Source: Acanthococcus lagerstroemiae (lineage: Eukaryota; Arthropoda; Insecta; Hemiptera; Eriococcidae). Taken from it: DNA of 64,000 nucleotides. The stretch is from NCBI GenBank assembly GCA_031841125.1, contig CM063110.1, positions 37,587,214 through 37,651,213 of the forward strand, written 5' to 3'. Shown here piece after piece: positions 27,720-37,179 of this stretch. Below the pieces are notes generated by a model. That model saw only the letters and a program-made list of their open reading frames with translations. It was not told the origin of the DNA and ran no database searches. A program made the translations under genes and the position numbers. Every line of letters starts with the position of its first letter. Position 1 is the first letter of the stretch.

Positions 27720-28385
27720 GCCACCGCCTTCATTCAAAATTGTATTAAAAAACATTAATAATTTTCAGTATTATATGTTAAGGTCTAACAAGCGTGATTA
27801 AATAGTGTGCATTTTTAAGGGATGAGGCTAGGATACGCCAGGAAAATTCTAAAATTGTGATTTGAAAGAACATTTTAAAGTAAAGATTTGGTTCATCGGT
27901 TACACATTATCATTCATTCAAACTTTTGTGGCTGAAATTTTCCAACTTAATTCGTCCTTGCATCCAGTAAAACTGGAACTTGATGCTGAAATCAAGTATT
28001 AATGCGGATACTGCATCGTGACTTGAATACGAGTACTTACCACTAGACATTTCTGACAAAGTTGCTGAAGTAGTTCGAGGGGTTCGGTGTGTTCGTATGT
28101 ATAGAAAATACCGAAACTGCACCTTATTTACTCTTCAAGATAATGTTACCTACATGTGTCAGTCTTTTGACTTGCATCTTAGTGTTCAGATGATTATTGT
28201 TGTGTTATATTTATTTCATTTTATTTTGAAATCATACAATGAGAACTATAAAGTTTATTAATACATCTGTCTTCAGTTTTTCCGTACATGCTTAGAATGG
28301 TGATAAATATCATTGGGATGATTTAAATTTGGAGTTTCGAGTGTTGGCAGCCCTGCATATGTATGAGTGATCACGTACGATTATG
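27720..28385. other. Gene-free spacer after PSPH
   Basis: No gene or clear repeat was recognised. The 70-residue minus-strand frame at 27910-28122 has no family features. Confidence 0.45.
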
Positions 28386-28389
28386 ATTT

Positions 28390-28632
28390 GGACACTGTTT
28401 AACAAAAAGGAACTAACCCACATTTGTAAACAAAATGAGTTATAAGTATCGTTGGAAAGAGCGTAGAATTTTTCCAAATTGGGCCCCCGATTCAAAAATG
28501 TGCACTCACGTTGAAAAAAGCTTATCAATAAACGCAATGCCATATAGTTTCTACATGGCTCTTGAACTTCGAATCACGTGTTCTCAAAAAGCGGATTTTG
28601 TGGGTTAGTTCCCTTCTGTTAAACAGCGTCCA
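28390..28632. repeat. Foldback MITE family A, copy 1
   Basis: The left end GGACACTGTTTAACA continues AAAGGAACTAACCC. The right end is its inverse (GGGTTAGTTCCC then TGTTAAACAGCGTCC). The interior carries ACAAAATGAGTTATAAGTATCG, TTGGAAAGAGCG, AATTGGGCCCCCGATTC and TCGAATCACGTGTTCTC. The same blocks recur at 28872-29107 (inverted) and 30243-30488. The flanks both read ATTT, which could be a 4-bp duplication. There is no coding capacity. Confidence 0.75.
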
Positions 28633-28871
28633 TTTACCATAAGTGTGTAGCAAACTTCAACTATCATTAAGTCGATCAGAAATTCACTTTCAAAAAATAT
28701 TAGTCCTAAATTTAACTGCATCATCACCAAAATATTGAATTATAATTAGTTCTACTGGTAGAATAATTTTTACTCTTTTTTTACCCTCCTGACGATGGAT
28801 TTATAGTCGCTGACTCGAATGTAAGTCTACCATGAAGATGACATGACAGTGTTTTTGTTTATTGAAAGTAC

Positions 28872-29107
28872 ACGACGCTGTTAAGCGTAACAGAACCAAC
28901 TAGCAAAATCTGTTTTTTGAGAACACGTGATTGGAAGTTCAAGAGCCATTATGACATAGCATTTACCGATAAACTGTTTTCGACGTGAGTACACATTTTT
29001 GAATCGGGGCCCAATTTTGAAAAATTCTACGTTTTACACTCTTTCCAACGATACTAATAACTCATTTTGTTTACAAATGTTGGTTGGCTCCCTTACGCTA
29101 AATAGCG
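28872..29107. repeat. Foldback MITE family A, copy 2 (inverted relative to copy 1)
   Basis: The ends GACGCTGTTAAGCGTAACAG and GCTAAATAGCGTC enclose the family A interior in the opposite orientation: GAGAACACGTGATT, GAATCGGGGCCCAATTTTG, CTTTCCAACGATACTAATAAC and CATTTTGTTTACAAATG. It lies only 240 bases from copy 1, so the two can form a large hairpin. Confidence 0.75.
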
Positions 29108-29610
29108 TCCATTTCCACCAGCACAGGTGTTTTTGCAGCGCACTCTAGTGCAAGTTTAAACCCCAATATCACAGTTAATGGATCTGATTATGATTTATGA
29201 TTCTCATTCTCGTAGATATTTGGTTCAGTCCTAATTACAGTGTCCAGTGAATACCTCCAGTCTTTGTCTTTGACCTATAAGCAGTACATGTATGTTTGAC
29301 AACTCTTATCCCAGAATTCTACTAGTGATCGTATTTGAAATTAATATTCTGCTATGATAAAAGAAAACAATAAGTGCAAATTCATAATATTCTTCGAATA
29401 TACCGTTGAAACCTTCATGTCGATACCATACATCCGAAATGATACACGTCACTTAATATTACTCAGCCTCAGATTAAGATTAAGGCCGCTTACAAGCACT
29501 TGTTCCCTTCCCGTCCACCTAGCAGGAAATTTTTTCGTATCTGTTCAGTAGCTTTTTATTCACAGTGCTGTGTCTAATTGGTGGCATATACCAGCGTTCT
29601 GAAGGCAAAA

Positions 29611-29677
29611 ATGTCGAAAATTCGGCCGTCCCTCAAAACTGGCCGCTCCAAGCCGCCAGTGCTTATTGTGCCTGTTG
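29611..29677 (+). CDS. Candidate isolated first coding exon (unassigned)
   Basis: ATG at 29611 opens MSKIRPSLKTGRSKPPVLIVPVG, ending at a plausible donor (GTTG|GTAAAC). It is GC-richer than its surroundings and has a basic, protein-like composition. No downstream exon in phase was found with confidence and the sequence is not recognised. It may equally be part of an old transposon frame. Confidence 0.2.
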
Positions 29678-30000
29678 GTAAACCTGAGGCTGATTTTACT
29701 TTTCAATTTTTCACACTTTTCATTGACTTTTCTGAAACGTGTACATTTTTTTGCAAAATTACTTTTCAAGAAAAATGCCCATCGCTATTTTTATAACATG
29801 ATGGAGATTAGCGTTGTAACGTTGCCAATGATGAATCCAAAGTCAAAGGAAATTAAGTTTCCGTTAGAGCTGAAGCAAAAAATAATAACTCATAGCTCAA
29901 GCTGAATCGGAAGTCATATCTAATTAAAATTTTGACCGGAGCCATCTTTGACTATATATAGATATAACTACGTTATATGGACTGGTAATTGTCGAGAAAA

Positions 30001-30115
30001 GTTGAATGTAAACAAAGGCAATTTGCCTTGAAGAAATCTAACGTACCCTATTACTATACAGGTACTATATAAATATAACTACGAACAGGGCAAATTGCCT
30101 TTGTTTACATTCAAC
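30001..30115. repeat. Perfect 27-bp inverted repeat
   Basis: GTTGAATGTAAACAAAGGCA plus ATTTGCC (30001-30027) is repeated exactly in inverse orientation at 30089-30115, with a 61-base loop. The outer flank at about 29950-29990 also holds GACTATATATAGATATAACTACG, similar to the arms of the TIR element at 11168 (GACTATATATAACTATATGGACT), so this is probably a small derivative of that family. Confidence 0.7.
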
Positions 30116-30242
30116 GATGCTCCATTTAAACCTGTGTAATTCTTATCACTATTACCAATCCATTCTCTATTGTCTAAGGGAGCCACAGCCGATTGGCTTT
30201 GCAACCCTGCTGAAAAGAGTTGAAAATAATTGGGCAGTATTA

Positions 30243-30488
30243 AGCAAAAAAAGGACTTAAGCGACATTTGTTAACAAAATGAGTTATTATCGTTGGAAAA
30301 AGCGTAAAAAGTAGAATTTTTCAAAATTCTACTTTTTACTGTCTTTCCAACGATAATAACTCATTTTGTCAACAAATGTCGGTTGGTTCCCTTACGCCTA
30401 ACAGCGTTCAATGGCTCTTGAATTTCGAATCACGTGTCCTCAAAAAAACAGATTTTGTCGCTTGAGTCCGTTTTGCTTAACAGCGTCC
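30243..30488. repeat. Foldback MITE family A, copy 3
   Basis: The left end GGGCAGTATTAAGC and the right end GCTTAACAGCGTCC enclose the family A core. Here the core forms an almost perfect palindrome around AAAGTAGAATTTTTCAAAATTCTACTTT (about 30308-30336), with ACAAAATGAGTTATTATCGTTGG on one side and its inverse on the other. Confidence 0.7.
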
Positions 30489-31429
30489 ATCTGTTAAATA
30501 ATACTCAGCCTCACTTGAGACTGAGAGCACGACATTAACTTACACCCGAGTAAGTATATGATATTCGACACCCAGAAAGTTTCAATATCAGTTACGAGGG
30601 TTATTAACAATTTTTCGAATTCTAAAAGGGAGAAAAACGAAACTTTATGATAAGGGAAAAGGGAAATTGAAAATTTTCTCTGCGATAGGTAATTCAAAAG
30701 CTTTGCAGCGTACAACAGTGCTCCGAAAACGAATCAGCCTTACGTTGCGAATGGTTAGTTTGTGTTAGCGCTTAGCGAATTCAGTTTTCAGTACTCAGCA
30801 TATGGTTAGCTGTACTTATATGATTTGTTCGCGTTGCGAGATGTTCAAATAATCGTGATTATGATTTGAGGGACCAGCTATTCACATTTTCATCTCCATC
30901 AGCATAACTCGAGCTCAGTTCGGCTTATCTGAGGTAAGTTTCACTATATTTCTTGCACTTATGGAAACCGGGGGGGGGGGAATTCTTTTTCGCCCTCCCG
31001 GTGTCTGCATCCTGATTATCAGTGAATCGGTGTAACATACATGCTTTAGCAGGTTCACCGGCGAGTTCTCTCCCCTCCGCGCACACACACAAGAAACAAA
31101 ATATGCACTTCCCTTTCAAAACCATGTAACAAGCTCTTACAAGTACATCCATCGTTGGAGTGGAAAAAAGAATTCTACTGCTGAACTCTGAGTTGACTAC
31201 CCCACATTTTATTCAAGTTCATCCGTGAAGGAGAAAGCGCCATCTCAAATTTCTTGTCTCAGCTCACATAAACCAGGAATACGTATAGTTTTAAACACAG
31301 AAAAAAATACGAGATGTAAATTTTGTGCACTTCCACAGGTACCTATCATAATTAGTTTCATTTTATGATACCGCTCTCCGGCTTTCCTCAACTCTAATCA
31401 GTTTCTCAGCCGAATCGTCTCTAATACTG
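30489..31429. other. Gene-free stretch with a possible upstream 5' UTR exon
   Basis: No coding gene was recognised. A TCAGT initiator-like sequence near 30789 and a strong donor GAG|GTAAGTTT at about 30931 bound a stretch that could be a non-coding first exon, for example of the distant SLC6 gene, but nothing proves this. A G-run lies at 30969-30979. Confidence 0.25.
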
Positions 31430-32250
31430 CTATTTATTCCTTTTCAAGAAGACCTATCGAGGTCGATGCCTTTTGTTCAAAATGCCTAAAATGCATGTAT
31501 TTCGCGTTCTTACTTCGCGAAATGCAGTCCACGGGGAGGGTGTGGTTACGCGCGAGCCATGTGTGTCTAAAACCGTGAATGCGAAAAATGTTGTCCATGA
31601 ATTCCAGTCGATCGATTTCGCCAATTAAAACCGCCGGGTCGGCTGGATTAGGAACATCATCCGGGATCCGAATTCCCGCGAACCACCCACGCACGCGTTC
31701 GGCGTGCGAGATGAGTATTTGCACACGAACGTTGGCATTCGTGGGTCCTATCGATTTGTCTGCCGCCGGAGCTGCTCCTGAAAAATTGGGTTCAGGGGTA
31801 CTGGGTACTTCTCGATGGGAGGTGCAGATGTCGACGGAAGAGAGCGGGATGCGTAGGTGTCCGCAGAGAATGAATCAGAAAATTCTTTTGTGTGAAAGAA
31901 AGAGGCAGAAAAAGCGAGTCGATTCGGAAAACGTGTAGAACTCTCTCGAGACATGCCGTACCGCACTTCGAGAGTCATGTTAGGCCAGGCAGAATAAATG
32001 CGTTGTTGGTATTGGAATTGTTTGGACAACACGAGGGAAACGAAAGCAGTGGGCTGATTTTGTTGAACGAAGAATTAGTGATGAGCCGAGTACGCTTTTG
32101 GTTCGCAGGGAAACAAAGGAAAACGTTTTTGCTAATTAAAAAGAGGGAAAACATGCGGCGTAGTGTCCTCAAACAGTGAAGGTTCTCTGACGAGGCTCTC
32201 GTTAATGCTGTTTGGTCTAGCATTTACTTTCATGAAAGCCTGAGAGGCAA
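31430..32250. other. GC/CpG-rich island with overlapping open frames on both strands
   Basis: This stretch is richer in CG dinucleotides than its AT-rich neighbours. It carries open frames of 80-119 codons on both strands (31434-31724 and 31748-32032 on minus; 31579-31938 and 31892-32179 on plus). None resembles a known family. It could be a promoter/CpG island, a non-coding transcript or a decayed element. Overlapping frames on both strands argue that most are by-products of base composition. Confidence 0.35.
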
Positions 32251-32454
32251 TAGTACCGGCTCGGCTATGGTTTATATGTTTGTGGAACAGGAGATGTGTG
32301 GGTTTCTGATGGTTGCGAGTGCAAATAACACGAAAATTCTGAAATGCTGTCTTTATTGTTATAGCTGTGTCGTGGAACAGGATAAAGAGTGCAGTTATCA
32401 CTCGGTATTAAAAGTTCGAATCCGTTGCTATTCGTCAGGGGGCCGTTCGTACAG

Positions 32455-32870
32455 AAAGAGTCCTGTAATCTCGATGAAATATGCGTTATATTACCTTCCG
32501 TCAAAAATTCATGGTCTAGTCTGATCTATTTTGGTTTATATTCGGAACATTCATATTCTTTATCACAGTTATGAACGAACTACAAATGTCTTGCAATATT
32601 CTGAAATGGAAAATGTAGGTCACAACCAGCCACTGAGAAAGTGACAATTACTGAAAATTTGAATGTGGACACGCGTGGTTCCGAAGTAAGTGATCCACTA
32701 TCGGTACACAAGGTTAAGACGAAATGTTATTTATTTCTGAGACTGAAAAATAATCCTATGATCTCGATAAAATATGCGTTTTTTTAGTTCCATCGAAAAT
32801 TCATGATCATGTTCAGTTTTTATTACATTTGGAACATTCAATTTCTGTACCCAGAATTAGATATCTCTAA
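32455..32870. repeat. Diverged tandem duplication (unit about 290 bp)
   Basis: The block ATCTCGATGAAATATGCG ... AAAATTCATGGTC ... GGAACATTCA (from about 32468) recurs as ATCTCGATAAAATATGCG ... AAAATTCATGATC ... GGAACATTCA (from about 32760). It lies directly upstream of a LINE fragment. Confidence 0.6.
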
Positions 32871-32961
32871 TATGAAGGCTGCTTTTCAAAAACGCGTCAA
32901 GTTAAACAAACAAACCAAAAAAAGCGAGAAAAACGTAAAAAAGAAAATGAAGGCTGGTCAA

Positions 32962-34102
32962 AAAAGGGGTCAGGCAAGGGGTCCCGTTGTCGCCCAACCT
33001 GTTCAACTGCGTACTGGAGCAAGTCACGAGGGGATTAAAATGGGAAGGTAAGGGGGTCAAAATAGAGGGGGAAATTTTGAACAATTTGAGGTTTGCGGAC
33101 GACGTGGTAATAGCGAACAACCTGACCGAGTTAACTAGGAATGCAGAGGAATTTCTTGAGGCTTGCAAGAAAGCGGCTGAACGTCAATATAAGTAAAACT
33201 AAGCTATTGACGAACGCATCTGAAAATTAAAATTTAGAAATAGTATATGAACTTCATTTCCTATAGCAATCATTATATTTATTATAATAATTTCAATTAA
33301 ATTTATATATATAAATAATGAAATAAAAATAAATTCTTTTTCAATTAAAATTACAGGAAATCAATGATTCTGATGATCATATGAATTTATAAATTTTAAT
33401 AAAAAAATTAATTCTTATATAATTATAAAAAGAATTTTAATTTTAATTTAATTGAAACAGATAATAACCCTACAAGGGAAGATGACAATAAAAAACGAAA
33501 AAATCGAATTGGTAAATGAAGCGAACTATCTAGGCCAAATAATTTCCTTCAAAAACGCGAGAGAAAAGGAACTCTCAAATCGTATCACTAGTGTGGTTGG
33601 ACGAAATTTTGAAAATTGAAGAGCTTGTTCAAAGGCCGCTTCTCGACACCAATTAAGGCTGAGGTCAGGAGGAGTTGTGTGAAGCCAGTATTGAAATATG
33701 GGGCCCAGATATGGGCGTTAACTAAAGCAAACATCAAGCGGTTGCAGCAACCCAAAGAGCGATGGAGCGTAGTAAGTTGGACATCAAGGTAAAAGACTAA
33801 ATCGTATCTTCAGGGATTAGGGCGAAAACTGGTTTGTATGACTTAGGGGAAGTGGTAATAAGAAATGAATGGAGGTACAGAGGACATATCTGGAGGCAGG
33901 GGGATGGAAGGTGGGAAAAACGGGTGGAAGGATGGACTTCGTACAGTCACAAAAGAAAGAGAGGAAGACCCACTACGCGATGGAGAGACTTAGTTCGAAA
34001 GTTGCTCGGCTCCTTGTGGAGAAGACATACCTGGGATAGGAAAAATTGGAGGGGAAAAAGGGGAGGCACATGCCCAGAAATGGGTGGGTAATAATAATAA
34101 TT
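32962..34102 (+). mobile_element. Degenerate LINE reverse transcriptase 3' part, split by a NUMT
   Basis: Reverse-transcriptase motifs are readable: GVRQGVPLSPNLFNCVLEQV (from about 32966), LRFADDVVIANN with the catalytic FADD box (about 33090), then SKTKLLTNAS. After the interruption at about 33228-33467 the sequence resumes with ELVNEANYLGQIISF, KPVLKYGAQIWALTKANI, YRGHIWR and the RKRGRPTTRWRDLVRKL tail typical of insect endonuclease/RT elements. The 3' end has a short TAA microsatellite tail (34089-34102). Stops and frameshifts make it inactive. The 5' endonuclease half is missing, as in 5'-truncated insertions. A related fragment lies at 52690-53320. Confidence 0.85.
33228..33467 (+). pseudogene. 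cox2: NUMT: nuclear copy of mitochondrial cox2 fragment
   Basis: This segment is extremely AT-rich. Translated with the invertebrate mitochondrial code (TGA as Trp, ATA as Met) it reads MWTSFPMAIIMFIMMISIKF, then ITGNQWFWSYEF and INSYMI, matching the second transmembrane helix and the HQWYWSYEY region of cytochrome oxidase subunit II. After INSYMI a frameshift leads to NLIETDNN, matching the FRLLETDN block. The nuclear code would put stops at the TGA codons. It interrupts the LINE frame between TNASEN and the YLGQII block, so it was inserted into the LINE or copied with it. Confidence 0.85.
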
Positions 34103-34785
34103 GCAGATGAACCACGAAATTTCTTGCAATATTTTGTGATTGCAAGTTATCACTACCCACCCAGTGAGGGACTAACAACAGCTGGCGGAACCGTGCACAG
34201 TACGTACTGGCACACTTGTTTATTTTACGAGAAAAAACAAAAACAACTACAAACCATAGGTTTATGGTCATGACATTTACATACTTTGTATGTTGATGGA
34301 TTTTCACCTTCAAAAAATTTGCCCGACACATAATAAAAGGTTTTTTAGGAAGGGGAGAGGGGGTAAACATTTTACAAATTTGAAAAAGGCGGTATCATAT
34401 GAAACGTTTCTTCCCAAAAGGTGTATTATCTCCAAAAAACTGTTTTGCGGGAAAACACAAAAAACTGTTTGTCCCAACACTGAGAGGTGGTAAAGCTGCA
34501 AAAGTTGGTATAGTGCTTCTCTCGAACACGTGCGAAATGAGGTCCACCTCACAGAAAAATTTTCGGATTGACAGATCTCAAGATACAGACAAGCAAAATG
34601 AGCAATCTCGAAGAAAAACGTCATTTATTCTACCAAAAATGAGGAAAGTGAACATCGTAAATGAAAATTCTGTCTGAAAAATCCCTTACTTTGTTCAATC
34701 TTATCAATGGAGTTAACATCTTTTGGAGAGAACATTTTCACCGCAAAATTGCCAACCGCAACATTACAGCACAAACATTAGTAGC

Positions 34786-35308
34786 CAGTGCCGGATTTCC
34801 CATTAGGCAGATAAAGCGGCCGCATGCGGCGCAAAAATTCCGCGGCATTTCGTGGCGCGAAATTTTTGCACCACATTTTATAGAATTGACCGAAAATTTG
34901 CACCGTGAAAAAATCGATAGCAAAATTCGTTCGGTGAAAAACTGATCAAACATTCACAATCACAAAAAAATCGATGTACTATTCTTTTTGACTTTTTGTA
35001 AGATGCAAATGTAGAATAAACTTTCTTCTGTGACTACTACTGAAAACATTTTTTTCGAAACAAAATAAAAGAATTAGGCAGTAGCGGATACAAAAATAAT
35101 TTCGGATGAAGGGGGGGGGGTTTCGAATGAAAAATGTCAGAAAAATATTATAGAAAAAGGATAATCAAGAAGTTGCGTTGGTAGATACAGTAGATATTTC
35201 AGGGGTGGGGCATTCGGACCCCCCCCTGTATCCGCCCCTGAACCAAGGTATTGGCACGGCGCGAAAAAACAAGATGTTTTCTGCGCGAAACACCCTAATC
35301 CGGCTCTG
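34786..35308. mobile_element. hAT-like element with near-perfect 8-bp TSD, host of a nested MITE
   Basis: The ends CAGTGCCGGATTTCCC and (inverse) CAGAGCCGGATTAGGG are bounded by TTAGTAGC (34778-34785) and TTAGTAGT (35309-35316). The interior near the left is GC-rich with palindromic GCGGCCGCATGCGGC and CGCGAAATTTTTGC. The CAG ends and 8-bp duplication point to hAT. A second element (35079-35240) sits inside it, which explains part of its length. Confidence 0.75.
35079..35240. mobile_element. hAT-like MITE (CAGTGGCG family) nested in a larger element
   Basis: The left end is CAGTAGCGGATAC with a following G-run. The right end, read inversely, is CAGGGGCGGATACAGGGGGG. It matches the family of small elements at 21518, 35481, 48021 and 55536. 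The flanking sequences do not show a convincing duplication here. Confidence 0.65.
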
Positions 35309-35480
35309 TTAGTAGTTTTGTGCAGCCAGTGCTACCGCTTAGTGCGGGCCAACATTCTATGTGAGAATCAGCGCTCACTGCTCACCTCAAAAAAGTCAAA
35401 AATAGTGATAACACCTTTTGGAAAGAAACGTTTCGTATGTTTGAAAAGTGGCATACTTGATCAAAATGTCTGGTTCCGCC

Positions 35481-35719
35481 CAGTAGCGTAGCCAGGATTT
35501 TTCCAAGGGAGGGAATCAGCAAAATTAAGGGTGAGGGGTACACCTAATAGGAACTGCTTGTATTTACATTGACCATCAGTATGTTGTGCGTTTCAACTTC
35601 AATTATGCATCTAAATTTAAATTTCATTTCGCGCATTTACTGTGATACTGCCAGCATATAAAAAATTCTCATCTCAAGGGGGGATTCATTCCCCTAATCC
35701 CCCCTTGGCTACGCCACTG
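35481..35719. mobile_element. hAT-like MITE (CAGTGGCG family) with perfect 8-bp TSD
   Basis: The left end is CAGTAGCGTAGCCAGG. The right end read inversely is CAGTGGCGTAGCCAAGGG. GTTCCGCC flanks both sides (35473-35480 and 35720-35727). It is 239 bp with no coding potential. Confidence 0.9.
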
Positions 35720-35769
35720 GTTCCGCCAGTGGGACTAATCATAACTGCAGATTTGAATCGCGATATAAT

Positions 35770-36225
35770 GTTACTAAAAACTGATCCACAATCGGTACTT
35801 ACATAATAAGGTGAAAATTATATTTGTCTTGGAGATTGCTAAACAGGCCTCTGTAACCTTGGAAAATGTGAGCTACTTAGCTGTGTAAGAAATTTGCAAG
35901 ACTTGCTTATCTAGTTCTTTAGTTCTGATCCGCACTCGGTATATTCAATTTTTTGATCAAAATTACCGTTAAATTGTAAAATTTCTTACAATATTTTGAG
36001 GTTGGTAGAAGTCAATATTTTCCCATGCAGAGAGTGACTAACTATTCATAAATAATTGATCTGTATATGTAACTGCAAAAGCCTGACTCACAATCGGTAC
36101 TTTAGTTATAAAATATTTTGAAGACTACTAAACAGACCTTTGGACTTCTTCGGAACTGAATTCGCAGTCTTGTTCTGATCCATAATCGATACGTTCAGTA
36201 TGTTTATCAATATTATAGATAATAA
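35770..36225. repeat. Degenerate tandem repeat (CTGATCCACAATCGGTAC motif)
   Basis: Variants of the motif recur at about 35780, 35927, 36083 and 36176, each followed by related AT-rich sequence (AAAATATT, CTAAACAGGCCT and so on). This indicates an old tandem array with irregular spacing of about 90-155 bases. Confidence 0.55.
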
Positions 36226-36239
36226 GGTTTATAAACCTG

Positions 36240-36770
36240 AAAAAAAGACTTGCTATTTTCCCTAAAGTTTGATTGTAAACCAAATGGCTAATTTTCGAAA
36301 TAAGCAAGCGGGCAAATTTTTCCCTCTTTGATATTTGAATTACTGATGTTCCGCATTCTGTAACGTACCCCCTTTTTCCCCACTGAGAACGATTTTACCA
36401 ACCAACAAATGTCTAGAGACACGCTTTTTACTTCTTTCACTGGGCAATAACTGTGTCGGAAATACCCACAACCTGGGACATATTTTAGTGACTCTATTGA
36501 TGAACGCGTTTGGGGGAGGTTATAATTTTTTCAAGGTAAATTTGGCTGGCTGGAGAATTGTTCAAATTGACGAGCCAGAAAAGAAAAACGTATCATCTTT
36601 CCTAAGGTTCGATTGTACCCTCAATGACAAACTTTCGAAATCAACAAGCAAAACTATTTTTCATTTTTTGAATTTAGCTAACTGATGTTCCGTATTTTCT
36701 AACTTATCCTCCTTTCCCCTCGTGAGAACGATTTTTCCAACTGACAAAATTGTCGGGGACGCACCTCCTA
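36240..36770. repeat. Diverged direct duplication (about 330-bp spacing)
   Basis: Shared blocks in the same order include CCTAAAGTTTGATTGTA / CCTAAGGTTCGATTGTA, ACTGATGTTCCGCATT / ACTGATGTTCCGTATT and GAGAACGATTTTACCAAC / GAGAACGATTTTTCCAAC. The first copy starts near 36243 and the second near 36575. Confidence 0.65.
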
Positions 36771-36971
36771 CAGCAAGTTCCCTGCGCCTTTTACCAGTAG
36801 TCCCTGCGTTTTAAGTATTCTCAAGATGAGTTTCTGGTAACTGATCAAACTATGCCGGGCTAATGTATCTGCATGACTTTACGAATTATTTTACTCAAAA
36901 CTGAAAAAAAGAAAGAGGAAGAGAAGTAATTTACGTGCTCGTACTCGTTTTAATCATTGTGGAAATGTTTA

Positions 36972-37172
36972 TGGTAAAAACTACTAAAATTTTGCTGAGG
37001 CTTTAATGCTCAGCTATTTCACGCACGCTTTAACTGAAAACTCTCTGGTAACTGCTCCTAGATTCTAGTAATTTTTTTCTAGTTTTTGGTAAACATAACT
37101 CGAATTTTCAGTAGAAGAATACGCGAAATAGCTGAACTTCAGAGACTTACCAGAATTTAGTAGTTTTTACCA
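36972..37172. mobile_element. 201-bp foldback MITE with TA flanks
   Basis: The ends TGGTAAAAACTACTAAA and TTTAGTAGTTTTTACCA are perfect inverses, bordered by TA on both sides. The arms continue imperfectly for about 75 bases each (CAGCTATTTC, ACTGAAAA), leaving a short loop. TA flanks suggest a Tc1/mariner-type MITE. Confidence 0.7.
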
Positions 37173-37179
37173 TAACCCC

